DNA of 64,000 nucleotides from an uncultured Eubacteriales bacterium (lineage in GTDB: Bacteria; Bacillota; Clostridia; Peptostreptococcales; Anaerovoracaceae), in contig CAJTYS010000011.1 of assembly GCA_910583765.1 (NCBI GenBank), positions 1 through 64,000 of the forward strand, in the 5' to 3' direction. Numbering within the stretch: the first letter of the stretch is position 1; each line of letters starts with the position of its first letter. Shown piece by piece: positions 17,823 to 25,548 of this stretch. The notes under the pieces were generated by a model, which saw only the letters and a list, made by a program, of their open reading frames with translations, was not told the DNA's origin and ran no database searches. A program made the translations under genes and the position numbers.

Positions 17823-19271
17823 ATGGAACAGGGACATTACTTTTTAAAGGCAAAATACATCATCGTGTGGGACGGGGAAAAACATTGTCAGCTGGAAAAC
17901 GGGTATCTGGAAGTCAAAGACACGCAAATCGTGGACTTTCATAAAAACATCCCCCAGGGAGCGCCATATGAGGATTTAGGCAATGCGGCCATTGTGCCTG
18001 GGTTCATCAATCTGCACTGTCACCCGTCAGACGTATATGGAGGCAGGAGCTACAAGGAGGACCAAGGAAATCCCAATTTTTACGATTCCACCATGTATGA
18101 CTATGCGGGGCTGGTTTCCGCTGGAGGAGAAAGCGCGCCTATCCAGGCAAAGATGAATCTGGCGGAGATCCTCAAAAGCGGCTGCACCACAGCGCTGATC
18201 TTCGGCGGCCCTGAGTCAGAGCTGGAAGCCCAAACCGCAGAGGAAATAGGGATCAGAGCTTATGTTGGCTGGGGCGTGCGGGCAGGCGATGCCAAGGAAG
18301 AAATCAGCATCTGGGATTCCCAAGACGGACACAGCCTTACCTTTTCCTTTGATGAAAAAAGCGGCATGGAAAGATTAGAAGAAGCCGTGGCATTCGCTAA
18401 AAATCTGGAAGCCTCTCCTGGCGGCAGGATCAAAGGCTTGCTGGCACCTACCCAGACCATGACCTGCACCGAAGAAATGCTGCGGCAAACTCGAAAAGCG
18501 GCGGACAAGCACGGCATTGGCATCACCATTCACGGCAGCGAGGATTTCATTGAATTTGAGACCTCTATCCGTCAGCGAGGCAAGACGCCAGTGGAAGTGA
18601 TGCACGAGTCCGGCCTTTTAGGTGAAGATCTGATCATCGCTCACTGCTGCTGTATCACCGGCCATTCGCAGATCAATATGAGGGGCAGGGATCTGCTGCT
18701 GCTGGGACAGGCAGGCGCTACAGTGGCCCATTGTCCCATGGTCCTTGCCAGAGAAGGAGACACCTTGGAAACCTTTGAGCGATACGCGCAGGTAGGGATC
18801 AACATGGGCATTGGGACTGATACGTTTCCTTCGGACTTCATTCAGGAAGCTCGCATGGCGGCGATCATGGGAAAGATCACGGGCCGCAGCACCTTTGCCG
18901 CCAGCGCCAGGGACATTTTCTACGCAGCAACTGTCAACGGAGCCCATGCCCTGGGCCGAAGAGATTTGGGGAAATTAGCAACTGGCTGCAAAGCAGATTT
19001 TTCTGTGATCAAGCTGGATAATGTGGAAATGGCTCCAGTGCGGGATGTAGTGAAAAATCTGATTTACAGTGCCACCAGACATTCTGTGGATAGGGTCTAT
19101 GTGGATGGCCGCTGTGTTGTCAAAGATGGTAAAGTGAAGGGCATTGATGAAGCGGACCTGAGCAGGCAGCTGCAGGAGCTGGCAGAAGCAGGTTGGAAAA
19201 AAGCGCGGGAAAAGGGATGGCAGCACAAAGAGATCGACGTTTTGTCGCCGCTGTCCTGTCCGAAATTATAA
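17823..19271 (+). CDS. amidohydrolase, cytosine/guanine-deaminase-like (tandem paralogue 1 of 3)
   Basis: 482-aa metal-dependent hydrolase of the ATZ/TRZ/guanine-deaminase branch. Metal ligands are visible: H65 and H67 in NLHCHPSD, a later His in ITIHGSEDF, His in IIAHCCC, and Asp in GIGTDTFPSD. It shares about half its residues by eye with the next two genes, including the start motif (FLKAKYIIVWDGE), EDLGNAA and SYKEDQGNPNF. It differs from them at the metal motif (HCH, not HTH). The family deaminates or dehalogenates ring amines and amidines; the substrate here is unknown. Cytoplasmic, and in the importer operon, so it probably acts on an imported molecule. Confidence 0.87.
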   Translation: MEQGHYFLKAKYIIVWDGEKHCQLENGYLEVKDTQIVDFHKNIPQGAPYEDLGNAAIVPGFINLHCHPSDVYGGRSYKEDQGNPNFYDSTMYDYAGLVSAGGESAPIQAKMNLAEILKSGCTTALIFGGPESELEAQTAEEIGIRAYVGWGVRAGDAKEEISIWDSQDGHSLTFSFDEKSGMERLEEAVAFAKNLEASPGGRIKGLLAPTQTMTCTEEMLRQTRKAADKHGIGITIHGSEDFIEFETSIRQRGKTPVEVMHESGLLGEDLIIAHCCCITGHSQINMRGRDLLLLGQAGATVAHCPMVLAREGDTLETFERYAQVGINMGIGTDTFPSDFIQEARMAAIMGKITGRSTFAASARDIFYAATVNGAHALGRRDLGKLATGCKADFSVIKLDNVEMAPVRDVVKNLIYSATRHSVDRVYVDGRCVVKDGKVKGIDEADLSRQLQELAEAGWKKAREKGWQHKEIDVLSPLSCPKL

Positions 19272-19304
19272 GAAAAACAAGAGCGTAACAAGAGGAGGAG
19301 GAAC

Positions 19305-20747
19305 GTGAACAACAACACAAAATTTTTTAAAGCCAAGTACATAGTGGTTTGGGAAGAGGGAAGTCATAAGATTCTGGAAAACGGCTACTTGGCAGTAGAA
19401 GGCGAGAAGATCGCCGGTTACAGGAACCATTTGCCGGAAGGCGCACGGTGCGAAGATCTGGGAAACGCGGCCATCATACCGGGGTTTGTCAATCTGCACA
19501 CCCACCCGTCAGAAGTGTTCAGCATCAAAAGCTATATCGAAGACTGTGGAAATCCCAATTTCTTTGAATCCACGCTCATGGATTATCCCTTTCCGGCTTT
19601 GGGAAAGCGGGGCGCGGAGCTGCAGACCCAATTAAACCTAGTGGAGCTGGTGAAAAGCGGCTGCACCACGTCCCTGATCTACGGCGGGCCTTATTCCAGG
19701 TTGGAAGCGGAAACCGCAGGTCACATGGGACTGCGGGCCTATGTGGGCGCGGGTATCAGGGCTGGTGACAGGATGGAGGCAGACAGCGTCTGGCATTCGC
19801 CTGACGGACATTCCGTGACTTATGACTTTGACGAAGAAAGCGGATTTCAGCGGATTCGGGAAGCAGAGGAACTGGTCCGAGATTATGACGGCGCTTTTGA
19901 TGGGCGGATCCATGTGATGATGGGCCCAACCCAGTCCATGACCTGTACGCCTGCCATGCTGAAAGAGACCAGAAAAGCAGCAGATAAGCTGGGAGTCGGC
20001 ATCACCATCCATGTAGCGGAGGATTTGGCAGAGTTTGAAGGCTGTGTTAGGCTTTATGGAAAAACGCCGGTAGAACTTTTACACGACACAGGCCTTTTAG
20101 GGGAAGACGTGGTCCTAGCCCACTGCGTGTTCGTGTCAGGGCACAGTCAAGTATTTATCAGGAGCAACAAGGATCTGAAACTTTTGGGAAGCACAAAGAG
20201 CAACGTGGCTCATAGCCCCACGCCATTTATCAGAGTAGGCACCAATCTGGAGTCCTTTGGGAAGTACGCTGACGCCGGAGTCAACGTAGGCATGGGGACG
20301 GACACCTTCCCATCAGACATGGTACAGGAGATGAGACTAGCGGCGTTCATGGCCAAATCTCAAGAACGTACCACCTACAAGACCAGGGCCCAGGACATTT
20401 TCAACGCAGCCACCATCAATGGCGCGAAGGCCCTGGGAAGGCAAGATCTGGGGCGGCTCTGCGAAGGGGCCATGGCGGACTTTTCCATCGTGGATCTGAG
20501 CACCATTGAGATGACTCCATCCAGGGATGTGGTGAAGAGCTTGATCTATAGCGGCACTAGGCATTCCATTTCACAAGTTTACGTGGGAGGCAAGCAGGTG
20601 GTCAAAGATGGAAAAGTCCGCGGCCTGGACGAAAAGAGTCTTTGTGAAGAGCTGCAGGCCATTGGCGAGGAAGCTTGGAAGAAGTTGAAGACTCAGGATG
20701 GAAAGACCATGGACGCGTTTTATCCCATGAGTTTTCCAAGAATATGA
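19305..20747 (+). CDS. amidohydrolase, tandem paralogue 2 of 3
   Basis: 480-aa paralogue of the upstream enzyme. Metal ligands: HTH in NLHTHPSEV, His in ITIHVAEDLAE, His in LAHCVFVSGH and Asp in MGTDTFPSD. Start chosen at GTG 19305, with AGAGGAGGAGG just upstream. It differs from paralogue 1 in the residues after the metal motif (FSIKSY for YGGRSY) and in IRAGDRMEADSVW, so substrate pockets may have diverged. No sign of decay. Confidence 0.87.
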   Translation: MNNNTKFFKAKYIVVWEEGSHKILENGYLAVEGEKIAGYRNHLPEGARCEDLGNAAIIPGFVNLHTHPSEVFSIKSYIEDCGNPNFFESTLMDYPFPALGKRGAELQTQLNLVELVKSGCTTSLIYGGPYSRLEAETAGHMGLRAYVGAGIRAGDRMEADSVWHSPDGHSVTYDFDEESGFQRIREAEELVRDYDGAFDGRIHVMMGPTQSMTCTPAMLKETRKAADKLGVGITIHVAEDLAEFEGCVRLYGKTPVELLHDTGLLGEDVVLAHCVFVSGHSQVFIRSNKDLKLLGSTKSNVAHSPTPFIRVGTNLESFGKYADAGVNVGMGTDTFPSDMVQEMRLAAFMAKSQERTTYKTRAQDIFNAATINGAKALGRQDLGRLCEGAMADFSIVDLSTIEMTPSRDVVKSLIYSGTRHSISQVYVGGKQVVKDGKVRGLDEKSLCEELQAIGEEAWKKLKTQDGKTMDAFYPMSFPRI

Positions 20748-20762
20748 ACAAGAGGTGAAGCA

Positions 20763-22217
20763 ATGAGCAAGATCAAATATTACAAAGCAAAATACATCAT
20801 CGTTTGGGACGCGGGCCAGCACAAGACTCTGGAAAACGGCTATCTAGGGGTGGATGGCGACACTGTGGCCGGATTCTACGCGCAGATTCCAGAAAAGGCG
20901 TCCTATGAAGATCTGGGCAATGCGGCCATCACGCCGGGATTCGTCAATCTCCATACCCATCCTTGCGAAGTCTACAGCTTGAAGAGCTATAGAGAAGACG
21001 TGGGAAATCCTTATTTTTATGAAGGCACGTTATATGACTACGCATTGGTCATGTCCCTGGGCGAGCGAGGCGCGTATTTGCAGGCCAAACTGAACTTGGC
21101 GGAAATCCTAAAGAGCGGCTGCACCACTTCTCTGATCTATGGCGGCGGCTATTCCAGGACAGAAGCGGAGCTGGCCGGCGAAATGGGCATGCGGGCCTAT
21201 GTGGGCGCGCCAGTGCGAGCAGGGGACCGTTATGAAGAAAAAAGTATCTGGTACTCCCCTGATGGATATTCGGCGGTCTGTGAATTCGATGAAAAGGAAG
21301 GCTTTGACCGCATTGATGAGGCGGAGCAGCTGATCCGTGACATTGATGGGACTTATGAAGGCCGTATCAGAGGCATCTGGGCCCCGACCCAGACCATGTA
21401 CTGCACGCCGGACATGTTGAAGGAAGTCAGAAAAAGAGCGGATAAGATGGACAAGCGGATCACCATCCACGGTGCGGAAGGCCCTCTGGAATTCGAGACC
21501 TGCATCCGCATGTACGGCAAAACGCCGGTGCAGCTCATGGCAGACACAGGCATGCTGGGCGAAGATTCCATTGTGGCCCACTGTCTGTACATCACAGGCC
21601 ACAGCGCCATTAACATGGCTGGAGACAGCGATTTGAAGCTGTTGGGCGACAGCAAGACCACGGTGGCCCATTGTCCCATCGCCATTTCCAGAGGCGGAAA
21701 CACGCTGCAGTCCTTTGCCAAGTATCAGGAGTACGGCGTGAACATGACCATCGGAACGGACACCTTCCCTTCTGATTTTATCCAGGAAATGCGCATGGCA
21801 GCGGTCATGGGCAAGATCGTGGACAGGACCACCTTTGCCGTGAACGCAAAAGACATTTTCAACGCCGGAACCGTCAACGGCGCAAAAGCCCTGGGCCGCG
21901 GAGACCTGGGGAAACTGGAAAAGGGCGCCAAGGCGGACTTTGTGGTGTTCGGTCTGGATTCCATTGAAATGAGTCCGGTGCGGGACGTAGTGAAGAACAT
22001 CGTCTACAGCGCCACCAGGCACTCCATCAGTCAGGTCTATGTAGGCGGGAGGCAAGTGGTGAAGGATGGCCGGATCCCAGGGGTGGATGAAAGAGAACTG
22101 GCTCTGGAGCTGCAGGAGGTTTCCGAAGGCTCCTGGAGCAGAACGGCCCAGCACGATCGGTTCCATCGCAGCGTGGACGAACTGTCTCCGCTGGCGTGCC
22201 CCAAGTACGAGGGTTAA
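20763..22217 (+). CDS. amidohydrolase, tandem paralogue 3 of 3
   Basis: 484-aa third copy. Metal ligands: HTH in NLHTHPCEV, His in ITIHGAEG, His in VAHCLYITGH, Asp in IGTDTFPSD. It is closer to paralogue 2 around the metal site (SLKSYRED) and to paralogue 1 later (RTTFAVNAKDIF). Preceded by AAGAGGTGAAGC. An inverted repeat follows before the binding-protein gene. All three copies keep full catalytic sets, which argues against simple gene redundancy. Confidence 0.87.
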   Translation: MSKIKYYKAKYIIVWDAGQHKTLENGYLGVDGDTVAGFYAQIPEKASYEDLGNAAITPGFVNLHTHPCEVYSLKSYREDVGNPYFYEGTLYDYALVMSLGERGAYLQAKLNLAEILKSGCTTSLIYGGGYSRTEAELAGEMGMRAYVGAPVRAGDRYEEKSIWYSPDGYSAVCEFDEKEGFDRIDEAEQLIRDIDGTYEGRIRGIWAPTQTMYCTPDMLKEVRKRADKMDKRITIHGAEGPLEFETCIRMYGKTPVQLMADTGMLGEDSIVAHCLYITGHSAINMAGDSDLKLLGDSKTTVAHCPIAISRGGNTLQSFAKYQEYGVNMTIGTDTFPSDFIQEMRMAAVMGKIVDRTTFAVNAKDIFNAGTVNGAKALGRGDLGKLEKGAKADFVVFGLDSIEMSPVRDVVKNIVYSATRHSISQVYVGGRQVVKDGRIPGVDERELALELQEVSEGSWSRTAQHDRFHRSVDELSPLACPKYEG

Positions 22218-22226
22218 TGAACTTTG

Positions 22227-22261
22227 TTGAAAAAGCAGGGCTTTATCCGCCCGCTTTTCAA
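22227..22261 (+). promoter_or_regulatory. intercistronic stem-loop before the binding-protein gene
   Basis: TTGAAAAAGCAGGGC (22227-22241) pairs with GCCCGCTTTTCAA (22249-22261), with one bulge and one mismatch, and no T-run follows. That argues against a terminator. Such hairpins often stabilise one part of an operon mRNA, and binding-protein genes usually need higher expression. Confidence 0.5.
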
Positions 22262-22287
22262 AATATGAAAGAAACGAGGAAAGAAAG

Positions 22288-23919
22288 ATGTTAAAACAAA
22301 AATTGAGAACCATAGGCATCGCGTTATTGATCTTTGTCATGGCCTTCACCTTAGCCTCCTGTGGCGGCGGCGGTGACAGTGACAGCGGCAAAGCTTCCGA
22401 TGAACTGGTGGTAGGCACGTACTCCATAGGCGCCAGCTGCATCCTGGATCCGCAGATGACATCCAACTATGGCGACTGGCAGTATGTCAATCAAATGTAC
22501 GACACCATCGTCACCACGGACTTTGATGGCGAGACCATCAAAGACGCGCTGGCGGAAACATGGGAAGTGTCCCCTGATGGAAAGACTTACACCTTCCATC
22601 TCAAGGACGGCGTCAAGTTCCACAGCGGCAAAGCGCTGACCGCGGAAGACGTAAAGTGGACTTGGGAGCGCTGGCGGACAGAAACCGGCACTTGCTACTC
22701 TTATTATCTGGACTTTGTTGACACTATCGAAGCACCGGACGAAAAGACGGTCGTAGTCAATATGAAACAGCCGGACAACAATTTCCTGGTCAACATGACC
22801 GTTCCTGTGGCTTCCATCATGAACAAGGAAGCAGTGGAACAGGCAAAGGCTGATGACAAGGTTTACGGCACAGAAGTGGTAGACGGAACAGGCCCGTTCA
22901 AATTTGAAGAATATGTGGCCAGCGACTATATCAAAATGACTAGAAACGACGACTACACATGGGGTTCTTCCATCTTTGAAAACCAGGGGCCGGCCCATGT
23001 TTCAGGAATTAAAGTGAGATTCCTGCCGGAACCAGGGACCAGACAGATGGAATTTGAAGCCGGTAACGTGGACATTTTGGGCAATGGCTGCGTGTTCGCC
23101 AATGAATTGGACGCTTTATTAGGCAAAGGCGATTACACATTGGCCGAGTACAAGCCTCCTTATCCAGTGTTTTTGATGTTCCAGACAGAGAGAGTGCCTG
23201 ACAAGGCTGTCAGAAAGGCATGCAACATGGCCATTGACAGAGATGAGATTATCAATACGGTCATGAGCGGTCACGCGGAGGCCATGTATTCTGGTCTGCC
23301 AGAAGGATACAAATGGAATTGGGCAGGAGGCAAGGATTTCTACAAACATGACGTGGAAGCCGCGGCCAAGCTGCTGGAAGACAACGGCTACAAGCTGGAA
23401 AGCGATGGCTATCGTCATAAAGACGGCAAGAAACTTTCCATGGAAATCTCCTACTGTTCGTCTGATGAAGACGCTAAGACAGCAGAATTGTTCCAGGCCC
23501 AGATGAAAAAGATCGGCATTGATGTGATTGTGAACAGCTCTTCCGCTGACTTCTGGGAAAGAGTGGGCGCTGAAGGAAACAACGACTTTGACGTGCTGAT
23601 CATGGGTACTTACATCAACTCCGCGGAAGACATGCTGCAGGAATACATGTACAGCAAGAATATGCCAGCACCGAACCGTTCCAGATGGAGCAGTCCGGAA
23701 ATCGACAAACTGCTGCTGGAAGCAAGAAGCATCACAGATGAAGCAAAAAGAATGGAATGCTACGAAGAGATCCAGAAAGTCGCCGCAGAGGAAGCGCTTT
23801 GGGTGCCTCTCTACAACAAAAACGGCTGGTCCGTGCTCAGCAGCACAGTGCAGGATTATACGGCGCATCCGACCATCATGGAGGGAGAACCGAAGTTCTT
23901 GGACGTTTCTAAAAAGTAA
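22288..23919 (+). CDS. ABC transporter substrate-binding lipoprotein, family 5
   Basis: 543-aa extracytoplasmic binding protein of the SBP_bac_5 (peptide/nickel/opine) family. The N-terminus is a lipoprotein signal with lipobox LASC followed by GGGGDSDSG. Family motifs follow: LAETWEVSPDGKTYTFHLKDGVKFHSGKALTAEDV and, later, VRKACNMAIDRDEI. It belongs with the permeases and ATPases at 14019-17798; its placement after three enzyme genes is unusual. Ligand not readable; family members carry peptides, opines, glutathione or nickel chelates. Confidence 0.93.
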   Translation: MLKQKLRTIGIALLIFVMAFTLASCGGGGDSDSGKASDELVVGTYSIGASCILDPQMTSNYGDWQYVNQMYDTIVTTDFDGETIKDALAETWEVSPDGKTYTFHLKDGVKFHSGKALTAEDVKWTWERWRTETGTCYSYYLDFVDTIEAPDEKTVVVNMKQPDNNFLVNMTVPVASIMNKEAVEQAKADDKVYGTEVVDGTGPFKFEEYVASDYIKMTRNDDYTWGSSIFENQGPAHVSGIKVRFLPEPGTRQMEFEAGNVDILGNGCVFANELDALLGKGDYTLAEYKPPYPVFLMFQTERVPDKAVRKACNMAIDRDEIINTVMSGHAEAMYSGLPEGYKWNWAGGKDFYKHDVEAAAKLLEDNGYKLESDGYRHKDGKKLSMEISYCSSDEDAKTAELFQAQMKKIGIDVIVNSSSADFWERVGAEGNNDFDVLIMGTYINSAEDMLQEYMYSKNMPAPNRSRWSSPEIDKLLLEARSITDEAKRMECYEEIQKVAAEEALWVPLYNKNGWSVLSSTVQDYTAHPTIMEGEPKFLDVSKK

Positions 23920-23955
23920 AAGCTGCCTGCTGATGACAGCTGACGAGAGGGGAAC

Positions 23956-25380
23956 ATGAAAAAAGTAGACATGACTGTAAAAGCGCCGCACTTCTATACC
24001 ATGGAAGGAGACGGCGTGGGATATAAAGCGGAAATGGCCATGGTTGTGGATGGCGGAAAGATCATTGATTTCATGGACTGGGAAACCTGCGAGAAAACTT
24101 ATGGGGCAGAGGAAGTGCTGTGTCTGCCCCATCACGTCATATTGCCAGGCTTTATTGACGGACATATGCACACGGCTTGTAATGTGATGCGGGGATTGGC
24201 TCAGGACACCAATAACTGGATGATGTACGGCCTGCAGCCTTTTGACAACGCTGTGACTAGCGCAGAGCGAGACGCAGGAAGTGAAGTAGCGATCATCGAA
24301 GCTATCAAGGCGGGCACCACCACCTTAGGCGACTATGACGCGGAAATGAACAATGTCTGTCGTTTCATCGAAAAAATCGGTGCCAGAGGAAATATCGCGC
24401 AGACCATCCGCGCCGCGAAAAGAAGAGTGTATCAGCCTGGGGAGCTGTATGAACTGGATGACGCGCAGGGAGAGCGAGAACTGGCGCGCAACCTGGAACT
24501 GTTTGACCGGTGGCACCGCAAAGGCGATGGCAGGATCCGGATCCTGTTTGGTCCGCAAGGCATTGATTTTGTCAGTCCCCAGTTGTTGCTGAAAATACAA
24601 AAAATCGCCAAAGAACGCAGCACGAAGATCCACATGCATGTGCAGCAGGGAGATCGGGAAACGTATCAGGTGGAACAGCGTTATGGAAAGCGGACCACGA
24701 AATTTTTAGATGAACTGGGATACCTGGACAGCTCCTTGATCGCCGTGCATTTGACGGAATGTGATGATGAAGAGACCCGCCAGATCGCCAAAAGCGGTGC
24801 CTCCATGGTAGTCAATCCGGCTTCCATTGGCATCATTGATGGCCTGGTGTGTCCCAGCGCCGTGTTTCAGGAAGCGGGCGGCAGCGTGGCCTTGGGTTCG
24901 GACCAGGCGCCGGGCAACAATTGCCACAATATCATTCACGAGATGAAGAACATCTGCATGTTCAACAAGCTAAAGTATCGTGATCCGGAAAAAATGCCGG
25001 CGTGGAAAGCGCTGCGCATGGCGACCATCGAGGGAGCGAAAGCCATTGGCGTGGATGATGTGGTGGGTTCACTGGAAACAGGCAAACAGGCGGATTTCAT
25101 CGCCATTGATCTGCGCTTTCCTTCCATGCTGCCTGTGTATACGTATCCAATGCGTAACATGGTGCCCAATCTGGTGTACAGCGCCAGAGGGCAGGAAGTC
25201 GCATTGTCCGTTGTCAATGGAAAGGTCATCATGAGAGATCAAAAAATCCTGACAATAGATGAAGATGTTTCATTAAAGAGGATCCAGCAGTATCCAGAGC
25301 TGATCGGCAATCGAGCGTCCAAAGAATTCTTTGAGATTCATGGAACCAACGCCCAGTTCATGGAGGAAGACAAGCTGTGA
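23956..25380 (+). CDS. amidohydrolase, ATZ/TRZ-like, divergent fourth copy
   Basis: 474-aa metal-dependent hydrolase, more distant from the three tandem paralogues. Metal ligands: HMH in IDGHMHTAC, His in IHMHVQQGD, His in IAVHLTECDDEE and Asp in LGSDQAPGNN. The C-terminus has the usual composite beta-sandwich strand with GKQADFIAIDL. Last gene before a good terminator, so it closes the sigma-54 operon. Probably cytoplasmic, with a related but different substrate or a later step. Confidence 0.87.
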   Translation: MKKVDMTVKAPHFYTMEGDGVGYKAEMAMVVDGGKIIDFMDWETCEKTYGAEEVLCLPHHVILPGFIDGHMHTACNVMRGLAQDTNNWMMYGLQPFDNAVTSAERDAGSEVAIIEAIKAGTTTLGDYDAEMNNVCRFIEKIGARGNIAQTIRAAKRRVYQPGELYELDDAQGERELARNLELFDRWHRKGDGRIRILFGPQGIDFVSPQLLLKIQKIAKERSTKIHMHVQQGDRETYQVEQRYGKRTTKFLDELGYLDSSLIAVHLTECDDEETRQIAKSGASMVVNPASIGIIDGLVCPSAVFQEAGGSVALGSDQAPGNNCHNIIHEMKNICMFNKLKYRDPEKMPAWKALRMATIEGAKAIGVDDVVGSLETGKQADFIAIDLRFPSMLPVYTYPMRNMVPNLVYSARGQEVALSVVNGKVIMRDQKILTIDEDVSLKRIQQYPELIGNRASKEFFEIHGTNAQFMEEDKL

Positions 25381-25397
25381 TAAAATGCCTCAAAAGG

Positions 25398-25437
25398 AAA
25401 AGCCTCGGATCGAGAATTGATCGGCCCGGGGCTTTTT
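25398..25437 (+). terminator. Rho-independent terminator ending the sigma-54 operon
   Basis: AAAAGCCTCGG (25398-25408) pairs with CCGGGGCTTTTT (about 25426-25437), followed by more T. It lies 18 bp after the last amidohydrolase. Confidence 0.8.
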
Positions 25438-25548
25438 GTTATTATTTCGCAGGCTTTTTTGCCTTTTCTTCGATTTTCTTGCCAAATCCATTTCCCTTGA
25501 GAGGCTGCTTCTAAAATCTATGGTATCATGAACGCAGGAGGTGGCAGC

